DNA of 42,900 nucleotides, taken from the NCBI RefSeq assembly GCF_000430045.1, contig NZ_KE387023.1:1226174-1269073 (forward strand), given 5' to 3'. The position numbers and the translations under genes were made by a program. Below the pieces are notes generated by a model. It was not told the DNA's origin. It did no database searches and saw only the letters and a program-made list of their open reading frames with translations. Shown here in pieces: positions 24,355 to 32,447 of the stretch; the first letter of the stretch is position 1, and every line of letters begins with the position of its first letter. This stretch comes from Calidithermus chliarophilus DSM 9957. Lineage in GTDB: Bacteria; Deinococcota; Deinococci; Deinococcales; Thermaceae.

Positions 24355-27123
24355 TTATCGGTCCTTATCCTTGAGGGCTTCCTTGGCCGCCTGCCACAGC
24401 CTCACCGTGGCCTCGTCGGCGCGGGGGTGCTGGGCGTACCACAGGTCGGCGAGGTGCTTGTGTAAGAGCTGTCGGTTCATCTCCAGTACTTTCTCGTCCA
24501 GGTGCAGGAAACCGCCAAGGTACTTCCTCTCCAAGTCCCTCAGCGCGGCGACGCGGTACGGGATGAGGGCTTTGGGGACGTGGTGGGGGTTGAAGGGGCC
24601 TCGCTCGGGAAGCCTCCCCCCGAGGATGCCCTCCAGCGTGCCGATCTCCCTGCGTACCGCCTCCGGCGTCGTGCCAAAGGCCAGGGTGAAGTGGCGCAGG
24701 CACTGCGGGGTGTTGGGGATCTGCTCCAGGGCGTTGGCCTGCTTGAGGATGCCCTCAAGCCGGTCTACCAAGTAAGCCACGCCACCCTTCGCCGTGACTG
24801 CTTCAGGTGTGAGGGATCTGAGCTTGGGCTGCACCCACTCGACGAGGGCGTTGTAGCCGACGCTGTAGGTGTAGGCCGCGCGGAAGGAGGCGGTGGAAAC
24901 GAGGGGCAGGAGGTCCTGCTTGGCGGCCTCGCCGCGCAGGATGGGGTCCTTCTGGCTGGGATGGACGGAGACGGCCACCGGGGTGACGCCGTCCTGGGCG
25001 GCGCTGGTCTCGTCGGGGTCCTGGCTGCCCAACCGGACGATGGCCTGCTGGTCGGGGGTGAGGTGCTGGGGGCCCAGGCTCTCCAGGGCCTCGGCCAGGG
25101 TGGGCATGTTGTGGGTCTTGGCGGGGTCGAGGGCCTGGAGGGATTTCCCTCGCCGGTAGGTGTGGACGCGGCCGTCCACCAACTGCTGCCCGGCCATGGG
25201 CACCACGTCGTTGGAAACCCGCAGGTGCAGGGCCTGGAGCTGGGGGTTGGCCCGGCGCAACTTCTCCACGTCGGCCTTGCGGATGCCGGGGGACTGGAAG
25301 GTGAAGACGTGGCGGAAGTGCTGGGGGTGCTCGGCGGCGGCGATCTGGGCCAGCGCCCCGCCCAGGCTGTGGCCGCAGATAGCCATAGGGCCGGGGCTGG
25401 CCTGGCGGGCTTCCTGAATGACTTTGGCGATGACGTCCCGGTTGGCTTCGTACTGGCTGTAGCCGGTGTGCTCGCTGGCGAAGTCGGTGAGGGTGTCGAG
25501 GTCGCTCTCGAGCTCCTTGGCGAACTGGGCGGCGGACATGGTCTTGGGGTCGGCCGCCTTCATGAAAGGCAGGTTGACCCCCTCGGTGCCGCGCATGGCC
25601 ACGAAGGCAAAGGGGAAGCGGGCCCGGCCAGGCAGGGGCAGGAAGACCCGCATCTGGAAGCCCCACTCCCCCTGGACGGCGGGCAGGGCCCGGTAGCCGA
25701 AGGTGGCCAGCAGCCGGGCGGGGTTGGCGTTGCCCTGGCCCCCGGAGGGTTGGGGATAGCCCTTGGCGTCGGAGAGGTCGAATTGGTTGGCGTAGGCTAG
25801 GCTGATGGCGAGCTGCTCGGCGAAGGCCGCGAGGGTCACCTCCTCCTGCGAGCCGAGGGCGGCCAGGCCCAGCCGGTTGAGCAACTGGGGGCTTAGGCCG
25901 GTCCACTCCAGCTTGTGTAGCTCGTTGAGCAGCGGGCGCCCCTCGCGCCGCTCATACTCCTTGGCTACGGCGCACAATTGCTCGTGGCTGAGGGGCGAGA
26001 GCAGCTCGGTAATCCTGAAGCTATGCTGGAAGACCAGTGCCCGTCGGACAGCCGCCACCAGATTAAAAATCGCCTCACCCTGGCCGGCCTTTTCCTTGCG
26101 CTGCACGGCGGGTGACGCCTGGGCGGCCGCGGGGGCGGGGGTGGGCCTGGGCTCCTCCCCCCGGTAGGCCCGCAGCAGGCCGGCCTTCAGCCCCTCGGCC
26201 CTCCCCAGGAAGGTCAGCACCGCCTCCAGCAGGGGCATTTGCGTGGCTGCTTCAGCTTTGTGAAGGGCGTGGGCTACTTCGGCAGCGCTCGAGCCCTGCC
26301 GGTAGGCCTGGGCCAGCCTGTGGGCCACGGCGCGGTACGCCCCCCGCAGGGCCAGGGCGCTGCCCTCGTCGAGCACCCGCCGCTCGTCGGCGGGGAGCTC
26401 CACCTCCAGCCCCGCGGCCAGCCCCAGCCGCAGGGCCGGGCGGGGGGTGAAGCCTTGTTCCGCCCGCCTCGCCTGCGCCTCCAGGGCGGGGTCGGGGTCG
26501 AGGCCGGGCCGGGCCAGGCCCCGGCTCTGCTGCAGGACGTGGGCGGCCTCGTGGGCGAGGAGCCGCTGCCCGGCCTCGCTTTCCGGGTCGTAGGCGCCCT
26601 GGCGGAAGAAGACGTCGTTGCCGCTGGTGAAGGCCTCGGCCCCCAGCGCCCCGGCCAGCGCGTCGGCCTCCTCGTCGGCGTGGATCACGATCCTGGGCAG
26701 GGGGCCGCCCAGGTGCGCCTCCAGCCGGTCGTGCAGTTCAGCGGGGAGGGGGGTGCCCCGGCCCCGGCGGGCCTCGAGGCGCCCGGCGAGGCCCTCGGGA
26801 GCCTCCCGGGTCTCCTCGAGCCGCCGCCGGTAGCGCTGTATCTGGAGGTGCAGCCACTCGCGATCCAGGCGGGCTTTGCGTTGGAGAGGGGAGTCGTGGG
26901 GGTGCAGCACCAGCCCCAGCCTTCCCTCGGCCTCCTCGCCCTCGGGAGTCCAGGTAGCTCGAGGCCGCCGGGGCTCCTCGGTCTCCCTCGTCGGGGGAGT
27001 TGGGCGGTGGGGGAGGGGGAGGCTGTCCAGCGCCTCGCTCACCCATTCCTCGGCCTTCCTGGCTTGGGGGCGCGCAGGGGCGAGGAACCGCTGCTCCCTG
27101 GAACGGTCCCCGTAAACCGACAT
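24355..27123 (-). CDS. DUF4157 (eCIS core domain) - class 3 lipase fusion protein
   Basis: 922 residues, no signal peptide. About 124-202 is a DUF4157 domain: LPAELHDRLEAHLG, IVIHADEEADALAGALGAEAF, GNDVFFRQGAYDP and the zinc-peptidase-like HEAAH at 191-195. Short LQRK (80-83) and VQRK (340-343) motifs, common in DUF4157 proteins, are present. About 500-690 is an alpha/beta-hydrolase of the class 3 lipase type: AMRGTEG (oxyanion region), GHSLGG with nucleophile Ser586, Asp639 in VSNDVVP, and His671 as likely triad member. The last 230 residues are helical and unknown. DUF4157 is known to be enriched in cargo proteins of extracellular contractile injection systems. So a phospholipase-type effector is likely; no injection-system genes are in this window. 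Confidence 0.88.
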   Translation of the reverse strand: MSVYGDRSREQRFLAPARPQARKAEEWVSEALDSLPLPHRPTPPTRETEEPRRPRATWTPEGEEAEGRLGLVLHPHDSPLQRKARLDREWLHLQIQRYRRRLEETREAPEGLAGRLEARRGRGTPLPAELHDRLEAHLGGPLPRIVIHADEEADALAGALGAEAFTSGNDVFFRQGAYDPESEAGQRLLAHEAAHVLQQSRGLARPGLDPDPALEAQARRAEQGFTPRPALRLGLAAGLEVELPADERRVLDEGSALALRGAYRAVAHRLAQAYRQGSSAAEVAHALHKAEAATQMPLLEAVLTFLGRAEGLKAGLLRAYRGEEPRPTPAPAAAQASPAVQRKEKAGQGEAIFNLVAAVRRALVFQHSFRITELLSPLSHEQLCAVAKEYERREGRPLLNELHKLEWTGLSPQLLNRLGLAALGSQEEVTLAAFAEQLAISLAYANQFDLSDAKGYPQPSGGQGNANPARLLATFGYRALPAVQGEWGFQMRVFLPLPGRARFPFAFVAMRGTEGVNLPFMKAADPKTMSAAQFAKELESDLDTLTDFASEHTGYSQYEANRDVIAKVIQEARQASPGPMAICGHSLGGALAQIAAAEHPQHFRHVFTFQSPGIRKADVEKLRRANPQLQALHLRVSNDVVPMAGQQLVDGRVHTYRRGKSLQALDPAKTHNMPTLAEALESLGPQHLTPDQQAIVRLGSQDPDETSAAQDGVTPVAVSVHPSQKDPILRGEAAKQDLLPLVSTASFRAAYTYSVGYNALVEWVQPKLRSLTPEAVTAKGGVAYLVDRLEGILKQANALEQIPNTPQCLRHFTLAFGTTPEAVRREIGTLEGILGGRLPERGPFNPHHVPKALIPYRVAALRDLERKYLGGFLHLDEKVLEMNRQLLHKHLADLWYAQHPRADEATVRLWQAAKEALKDKDR

Positions 27124-27129
27124 GAGCCA

Positions 27130-27159
27130 AGTCTACGAACTAGGTCCAGGGTGGGGCAA
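27130..27159 (-). promoter_or_regulatory. Promoter TTGCCC-18-TAGACT of the DUF4157 pair
   Basis: On the minus strand, -35 TTGCCC (27159-27154), 18-nt spacer and -10 TAGACT (27135-27130), 6 nt before the ATG at 27123. The transcript would be leaderless. The pair thus has its own promoter, separate from the efflux operon upstream. Confidence 0.6.
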
Positions 27160-27238
27160 GCGTTGAAGCTTAATGTTCTGTGCTGGGGCTTGCGGAAGAT
27201 CAGGTCAGCCTCGAGCCGGATCTCGTTACCCTCACTTC

Positions 27239-27252
27239 AGCCCCTTGGGGCT
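27239..27252 (-). terminator. Short palindrome at the end of the efflux operon
   Basis: AGCCCCTTGGGGCT begins at the stop codon of the Gly-rich protein gene. A 5-6-bp stem is possible. Weak as a terminator, but it separates this gene from the DUF4157 promoter. Confidence 0.35.
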
Positions 27253-27827
27253 CAGCGCTTGCTCAACAAGGCAATCAGGTCGGCGAGGCTCTTCTTGCCG
27301 GGGTCTTCCTTGAAGGGGTTGAAGGGCTTGCCCTGCTGGATGGCCTGGAAGAGGCCGCCGCCTCGAGGCCCCCCCTGCCCGCCGGGGCCGCCCGGCCCCT
27401 GCAGGTTGTTGCCTTGCCCACCCTGGCCGCCGTTCTCCCGCCGCTGGCGCAGCTCCTGCTGCCGCTTGAGCTGGGTCTGGTCCATCCACTTGAGCTGGGC
27501 GGGGGTGAGGATCTTGTCCTCGATGTTGGCGAGGATCTTGCCGGCGTCGGCGGGCTTGAGGTCGGCGCGGGTCTGCAGGTCCTTGAGGATGGGCAGGAGC
27601 TTCTGGGCCTGGGCCTTGCTGAAGGAGAGGTTTTTCTGCTTGTCGAGCTCGAGCATCAGCCGCAGGCTGTTCTGCAGCTCGAGGACCGGGCGGTACTGCT
27701 CGAGGCGCTTGCGCGCTTCGGGGTCGAGCTGCCCTCCGGGCCCGGGGGCCTGCTGGACGACGAACCCCTGGGCCAGCGCGAGCGAGGACAGCAAAGCCAA
27801 AACCGTGGCGAGGATCGTTCTTGCCAT
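27252..27827 (-). CDS. Gly/Pro-rich exported helical protein
   Basis: 191 residues. Signal peptide MARTILATVLALLSSLALA. Residues about 35-125 are helical and charged (QLDPEARKRLEQYRPVLELQ, ILTPAQLKWMDQTQL), somewhat like Spy/CpxP-type periplasmic proteins, but with no firm match. A Gly-Gln-Pro-rich linker (about 130-160) and a conserved C-terminal tail FKEDPGKKSLADLIALLSKR follow. It lies 92 bp after the MacB-like permease in the same direction, with AAGGAG before its ATG. A periplasmic chaperone or stress role linked to efflux is inferred. A truncated copy of its 3' end is at 23077-23187. Confidence 0.78.
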   Translation of the reverse strand: MARTILATVLALLSSLALAQGFVVQQAPGPGGQLDPEARKRLEQYRPVLELQNSLRLMLELDKQKNLSFSKAQAQKLLPILKDLQTRADLKPADAGKILANIEDKILTPAQLKWMDQTQLKRQQELRQRRENGGQGGQGNNLQGPGGPGGQGGPRGGGLFQAIQQGKPFNPFKEDPGKKSLADLIALLSKR

Positions 27828-27853
27828 AAGAGCTCCTTGGGTCGAAATTGCCT

Positions 27854-27877
27854 GCGAGGTACTTCTGTCGCGAGGTA
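27854..27877. repeat. Direct repeat GCGAGGTA x2, 16-bp period
   Basis: GCGAGGTA at 27854-27861 and 27870-27877, upstream of the Gly-rich protein gene (start 27827, minus strand). It could be a regulator site giving this last gene its own control. Confidence 0.4.
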
Positions 27878-27919
27878 TTTCGGGCTGTCGTGCCGGACGT
27901 AGCTATCGGCGTCTTCGGC

Positions 27920-29212
27920 TCACTCGTACCTGAGCGACTCCACCGGGTCGAGCCGGGCGGCCCGCAGGGCGGGGTAGTAGCCGAAGAACACGCCCACCAT
28001 CACCGAGAAGCCGAAAGCCAGGAGCATGCTGCCGGGGGAGAAGACCGGGCTGATGCTGAGCAGGTTGCCCACGCTGCGGGCCAGCCCCAGCCCCAGCGCG
28101 ATGCCCAGCACCCCGCCCCCCACCGACAGCACCACCGACTCCACCAGGAACTGGGTGAGGATGTCGCGGGGCTTGGCCCCCAGCGCCTTGCGGATGCCGA
28201 TCTCGCGGGTGCGCTCCGTGACCGAGACCAGCATGATGTTCATGATCCCGATGCCCCCCACCAGCAGGCTGATCCCGGCCACCCCGCCCAGGAAGAGGGT
28301 GAGGGTCTGGGTGACCTGATTGACGGAGGCCAGGGCGTCGGCCTGGTTCTGTACGTTGAAGTCGTACTCCTCGGGGTCGGCGATTTTGTGGCGTTCGGCC
28401 AGGAAGTCGGTGATGCGGGCCTGCAGGTCCTTGAGGGCGTTCTTGTCGAGGCCCTGCACGTAGATCTGGCTCACCGTGGGCTCGCCGCGGTTGTTGCTGC
28501 GGCCCAGGCGCTGGTGGTAGGTGCCCAGCGGCACCAGGACCTGGGAGTTGGGGTTGGCGAAGCCGGAGTCGCCCTTGTCGGGCAGCACCCCCACCACCGT
28601 GAAGGAGATTCCGGCGATCTTGATCTTCTGGCCCAGCGCCTCGCCGCCGTCGAAGAGGTCCTGGGCCACCTGGTAGCCGATCACCGCCACCCGCTTGCGG
28701 CCCTGGTCGTCGGCCTCGGTGAAGAAGCTGCCCTGCTCGGGCTGGGCGTTGCGCACGGCGGCGTAGTCGGGCCAGGTGCCGATGACGGTGGCGCTGGTGT
28801 TGTTGGCCCCGAACTTGACCTGCTGGTTGCCCTGGGCCACCGGGGCCACCCCCGCGACCTCAGCGGCGAACTGCTCCCGCAAGGCCTCGGCGTCCTTCAG
28901 GGTGAGGCTCTGGGCCCCGCCGAAGCGCACCAGCCCCGGCGGCCCGCCGCCCCGCCCGCCCGACACGGTGAGGAGGTTGGTGCCCAGGCTCTGTAGCGAG
29001 CGGGTGATGTTGGCGGTGGAGCCCTGGCCCACCCCCGTGAGCGCGATCACCGCCGCCACCCCGATGATCACGCCCAGCGCGGTGAGCGCCGAGCGCAAGG
29101 GGTTGGCGCGGATGGCCCGCCAGGCGATAGCCACGACCTGCAAGGGGTTCATGCCGGCGAGGCTCGAGCGCCGCTGGGGCCTTTCTTTAGGAAGTTCTCG
29201 GGTTGGGTTCAT
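27920..29212 (-). CDS. MacB-type ABC transporter permease
   Basis: 430 residues, type VII ABC (FtsX/MacB) topology: TM1 at about 33-53 (SALTALGVIIGVAAVIALTG), a periplasmic MacB_PCD domain to about 300, then three C-terminal helices. Signature phrases are GGIGIMNIMLVSVTERTREIGIRKALGA and the end LRAARLDPVESLRYE. It couples ATP hydrolysis on the inside to substrate push through an adaptor-TolC channel. The ATG at 29212 has GGGGTG just before it. A GTG 6 nt earlier and Met21 are other possible starts. A 69-bp gap with a small heptad array separates it from the ATPase gene. Confidence 0.94.
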   Translation of the reverse strand: MNPTRELPKERPQRRSSLAGMNPLQVVAIAWRAIRANPLRSALTALGVIIGVAAVIALTGVGQGSTANITRSLQSLGTNLLTVSGGRGGGPPGLVRFGGAQSLTLKDAEALREQFAAEVAGVAPVAQGNQQVKFGANNTSATVIGTWPDYAAVRNAQPEQGSFFTEADDQGRKRVAVIGYQVAQDLFDGGEALGQKIKIAGISFTVVGVLPDKGDSGFANPNSQVLVPLGTYHQRLGRSNNRGEPTVSQIYVQGLDKNALKDLQARITDFLAERHKIADPEEYDFNVQNQADALASVNQVTQTLTLFLGGVAGISLLVGGIGIMNIMLVSVTERTREIGIRKALGAKPRDILTQFLVESVVLSVGGGVLGIALGLGLARSVGNLLSISPVFSPGSMLLAFGFSVMVGVFFGYYPALRAARLDPVESLRYE

Positions 29213-29244
29213 CCGCACCCCCCTTAAGTGCGAGCCCGCCCTGA

Positions 29245-29276
29245 GTGTTTAGCGTTCGACGTTTGGCCTTTGGCAT
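29245..29276. repeat. Short heptanucleotide array between ATPase and permease genes
   Basis: Four units in phase (GTTTAGC, GTTCGAC, GTTTGGC, CTTTGGC), ending just after the ATPase stop. A small array within an operon. Confidence 0.65.
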
Positions 29277-29281
29277 CTTCT

Positions 29282-29998
29282 TCACGCCACACCTCCCACG
29301 GGCCGCCTGCGGTGCGGGTTGGGCCCGTCCGACTCGATGAGGCCGTCGCGGATGCGCACGATGCGCCCGGTGTAGTCGGCGATGTCGGCCTCGTGGGTCA
29401 CGATGACGACGGCGGTGCCCTCGTCGTTGAGCTCCTGGAAGAGGCGCATGACCTCGGTGGCGGTGTGGGAGTCGAGGTTGCCGGTGGGCTCGTCGGCCAG
29501 CAGGACGGCGGGGCGCATGGTGAGGGCGCGGGCGACCGCCACCCGCTGCTTCTGCCCGCCCGAGAGCTGGGAGGGGAGGTGGCGCTCCTTGCCTGAGAGC
29601 CCCACCCGCCGCAGCACCTCCATCGCCCGCTCGCGCCGCTGGGGGGCGGGGACCCCGGCATACGTCAGCGGCACCTCGACGTTCTCGAGCACGCTGAGCC
29701 GGGGCAGCAGGTGGAAGGCCTGGAACACGAAGCCGATCTGCTGGTTGCGGACCTCGGCGCGCTGGTTCTCGCTCAGCGCGGTCACGTCCTGCCCGGCCAG
29801 GGCGTAGGTCCCGGCGGTGGGACGGTCGAGCAGGCCGATGATCTGCATCAGCGTGGTCTTGCCCGAGCCCGAGGGGCCCATCAGCGCGACCATCTCGCCG
29901 GGGGCGATCTCGAGCGAGACCCCCTTGAGGGCCTCGAACTCCACCTCGCCCATGCGGTAGACCTTGCGCACGCCCTCGAGCCGGACCACCGCCTTCAC
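29282..29998 (-). CDS. MacB/LolD-type ABC transporter ATPase
   Basis: 238 residues. Walker A is GPSGSGKTT, the Q-loop GFVFQAFHLLPRL, the ABC signature LSGGQKQRVAVARAL, Walker B AVLLADEPTGNLDS and the H-loop VTHEADIA. It begins VVRLEGVRKVYRMGEVEFEALKGVSLEI, typical of the exporter/lipoprotein group. The GTG start overlaps the adaptor stop by 4 nt (GTGA), so translation is coupled. It pairs with the permease just downstream to form the MacB-like core, here encoded as two proteins rather than one. Confidence 0.95.
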   Translation of the reverse strand: MKAVVRLEGVRKVYRMGEVEFEALKGVSLEIAPGEMVALMGPSGSGKTTLMQIIGLLDRPTAGTYALAGQDVTALSENQRAEVRNQQIGFVFQAFHLLPRLSVLENVEVPLTYAGVPAPQRRERAMEVLRRVGLSGKERHLPSQLSGGQKQRVAVARALTMRPAVLLADEPTGNLDSHTATEVMRLFQELNDEGTAVVIVTHEADIADYTGRIVRIRDGLIESDGPNPHRRRPVGGVA

Positions 29999-31332
29999 CG
30001 CCCACCCCCCGCCGGGATGCGCACCGGCAGCCCGAAGCCCGTGCCCTGCCGCTGTTGGCTGCTCCCGCCGCTGGTGCTGCGGGCGGGCAGCACCACCAAC
30101 TGGCCGGGCTCGAGGCCCTCGGTGATGACCTGGTTTACCCCGTCGTCGGGGCCCAGGCCCACCCGCACCGTCTCCCGGGTGCCGTCGGGCTGGAGCACCT
30201 CGACGTAGCCGCGGTTTCGCACGGTCTGCACCGCCCGCTTGGGCACGGTCAGCGCCCCGCGCACCTCCTGGGCGATGATCTCGGCCTCGGCGCTCATGCC
30301 GGGGCGCAGCAGGCGCTGGGGGTTGTCGAGGGTGACGGTGGCGTAGAAGACCGGGATGTTCTGCACGGGGGTGGCACTGGGGGAGATGCGGGTGACGCTG
30401 CCCCGGAAGGTCTGGCCCTCGAGCGCGTCGAGGGTGACCTCGGCCCGCTGCCCCACCCTGACCTTGCCGATCTCGGTCTCGTCGACCTGCACCGGCAGGT
30501 TGAGCCTGGAGTCGTCGACGAGGGTGAAGAGCGCGGCGTTGCTGGCGGCGGGCCCCCCGAGCTGGGCGCTCACCGCCGTGACCACGCCGCTGAAGGGGGC
30601 GTAGACCTTGGTGCGGGCCAGGTTCTGCTGGGCGTTGCGCAGGTCGAGCCGGGCCTGCTCCACGGCGAGCTGGGCGTTCTTGAGGTCCTGGGCGCTCGAG
30701 CTGGCCTTGAGGCTGAGCGCCTGGCGGGCGGTCTCGAGGTTGACCCGGGCGCTCTCGAGGCCGGCCTGGGCCTTGGCGTAGGCGTCCTTGGCCTGTTGCA
30801 GGCTCTGCAGGCTGGCCCCGCCCACGTCGTAGAGCTTCTGGGCGGCGGCCAGGCCGTCGCGGGCGCTCTGCAGGTCGCGCTGGGCGTTGGCGTAGCCGAC
30901 CTCGGCGTTGGTCACGCTCTGCCGGTTGGCGGCCTGGGTGCTGGCCTGGTTGGCCCGCAGGGCGTCGAGGTTGGCCTGGGCTTTTTGCAGCGCGAGCTGG
31001 GCGTTCTCGAGGGCGCGCTGGTAGTCGGCGGGGTCGAGCCGGGCCACGAGCTGCCCCTTCTGCACGCGGTCGCCCACCTGCGGCAGGCTCAGCACGGTGC
31101 CCGAGGTCTGGGGCTTGACCTCGAGGGTGCGGGCGGCCTCGAGGCTCCCCGGCCCCGACACCGAGACCCGGAACACCCCCCGGCTCACCGCCACCGTCTC
31201 GGGGCCGCTGTCCTGGGCGGCCTGCCCCGCCGGGCGCCCCCGCAGCCAGAGGAAGACCCCGCTCCCGATCAGCGCCAGCAGCAGCAGCCAGACCCACCCG
31301 GCCACCCGGCGGCGGCGAACGACCGCGCTCAC
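29995..31332 (-). CDS. HlyD/MacA-family periplasmic adaptor
   Basis: 445 residues. N-terminal membrane anchor at about 10-27 (VAGWVWLLLLALIGSGVFLWL). The first lipoyl half is at about 60-100. A long alpha-hairpin follows at about 103-235, rich in AQ/LQ heptads (coiled coil, the part that meets TolC). Then come the second lipoyl half (VYAPFSGVVTAVSAQLGG), the beta-barrel and the membrane-proximal domain. GTG start overlaps the stop of the second TolC-like gene by 4 nt (GTGA), with AGGGGGTG before it; a longer start would lie inside that gene. It links the ABC pump in the inner membrane to the outer-membrane channel. Confidence 0.94.
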   Translation of the reverse strand: MSAVVRRRRVAGWVWLLLLALIGSGVFLWLRGRPAGQAAQDSGPETVAVSRGVFRVSVSGPGSLEAARTLEVKPQTSGTVLSLPQVGDRVQKGQLVARLDPADYQRALENAQLALQKAQANLDALRANQASTQAANRQSVTNAEVGYANAQRDLQSARDGLAAAQKLYDVGGASLQSLQQAKDAYAKAQAGLESARVNLETARQALSLKASSSAQDLKNAQLAVEQARLDLRNAQQNLARTKVYAPFSGVVTAVSAQLGGPAASNAALFTLVDDSRLNLPVQVDETEIGKVRVGQRAEVTLDALEGQTFRGSVTRISPSATPVQNIPVFYATVTLDNPQRLLRPGMSAEAEIIAQEVRGALTVPKRAVQTVRNRGYVEVLQPDGTRETVRVGLGPDDGVNQVITEGLEPGQLVVLPARSTSGGSSQQRQGTGFGLPVRIPAGGGR

Positions 31333-32447
31333 GACCCACCCCCTGCCCGCGCCAGCGCGGGCCCCCAACCCGTCACGTCCACCCCGGCGGCCACCGAGAG
31401 CGCGGCCAGGGCCTTGAAGTAGCCGTTCACCGCCTGCTGGTAGGCCAGGCGCGAGCGGGTCAGCGCGACCTCGCTGCCCTGGAGCTGCACGCGGGAGATG
31501 GTGCCGCTGTTGAAGCGGGCCTGGTCCTGCTTGAGCGTGGCCTCGTCGTTGGCGAGCTCCTTCTGGGCGATGCGCACCTTCTCGAGCGCGTTCTGCACGG
31601 CGCGGTAGGCGTCGCGCAGGGTGGTGAGGGCGTTCTGGCGGGCGTTGTCGAGGCTGCGGCGGGCGTTCTCCAAGCTGGCCCGCGCGTCGCGCAGGGTGGC
31701 GGCGGGGGTGTAGTCGTTGTCGGCCAGCCGCACGTTGAGCTCGGCCAGCTCCACGCTCTGCGCGGCCTGGAGCAGGCTGGGCAGGCGGGCGAGGCCCTGC
31801 TCGAGCGCCCCCGGGTCCAGCTTCACCTCCTGGAAGGCGGGGGGCGGGGTCACGCGGGTGGCGCCGCCGGCCGGCTGGCCCAACAGCGTCTCGAGCCGCG
31901 CGGCCAGGATGGGCAAGCTCGCGCGGGCGTCGGCCAGGCTCTGGCGGCTGGCGGCCAGGGTGTTCTCGGCCTTAGCCACCTCGAGCGCGGTGCCGTTTTT
32001 GGCCTCGAGCTTGGCCTTGGCCACCTCGAGGTTGCGGGCGTCGAGGGCGAGCTGGGCCTCGAGCACCTTGACGTTCTCCTGGGCCTCGTAGAGCGCGGCG
32101 TAGGCCGAGAGCACCGACTGCAGCACCTCGAGCTGCTTCTGCGCGGTGCGGGCCTCCTCGAGCGCCGCGCTGTTTTTGGCCTGGGTCAGGGGCACGACCA
32201 GGGTGCTGGGGTCGGCCTGCTTGGCGGCGAGGTCGGCGCGGGCGTTGGCGAGCGTGGCCCGCTGGTTGGCGAGCTCGGGGTTTTGCGCCAGGGCCCGCTC
32301 GAGGGCCTGCGGCAGGGTGAGGGCGGGGGCCTGGGCCTGGGCTGTGGCCAGTGCCGACAGCACCAAAACGCACAGGATGAGGCTGCGTATCGCGTATGGC
32401 GTATTGCGTATGACGTACGACGTACGACCCCTTGGAACACGCATCAT
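31329..32447 (-). CDS. TolC-like outer-membrane factor 2, signal peptide built on a repeat
   Basis: 372 residues. After the signal peptide (hydrophobic core SLILCVLVLSALATA, cleavage near AQA) come two OEP repeats with long helices (LANQRATLANARADLAAKQ; ELAELNVRLADNDYTPAATL; FNSGTISRVQLQGSEVALTRSRLAYQQAVNGYFKAL). The start is firm: ATG at 32447 overlaps the upstream stop (ATGA) and has GGAGGA 5 nt before it. Thus residues about 7-22 (GRTSYVIRNTPYAIRS) are translated from a heptanucleotide array of 49 bp. The protein is rather short for TolC (usually 420-480). Confidence 0.9.
   Translation of the reverse strand: MMRVPRGRTSYVIRNTPYAIRSLILCVLVLSALATAQAQAPALTLPQALERALAQNPELANQRATLANARADLAAKQADPSTLVVPLTQAKNSAALEEARTAQKQLEVLQSVLSAYAALYEAQENVKVLEAQLALDARNLEVAKAKLEAKNGTALEVAKAENTLAASRQSLADARASLPILAARLETLLGQPAGGATRVTPPPAFQEVKLDPGALEQGLARLPSLLQAAQSVELAELNVRLADNDYTPAATLRDARASLENARRSLDNARQNALTTLRDAYRAVQNALEKVRIAQKELANDEATLKQDQARFNSGTISRVQLQGSEVALTRSRLAYQQAVNGYFKALAALSVAAGVDVTGWGPALARAGGGS
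32382..32430. repeat. Heptanucleotide array inside a coding region
   Basis: Seven units in phase: GCTGCGT, ATCGCGT, ATGGCGT, ATTGCGT, ATGACGT, ACGACGT, ACGACCC. They are the same families as in intergenic arrays (compare GTCGTAC units at 39270 and 42440). It lies wholly in the signal-peptide n-region of the TolC-like gene. Six units equal 42 bp, a multiple of three, so insertion or loss of six would keep the frame. Confidence 0.88.

Noticed and set aside
23414-27123. An actual contractile injection system or phage element
   Set aside because: No sheath, tube, baseplate, AAA ATPase or capsid gene in the window; only the effector-like gene and its partner.
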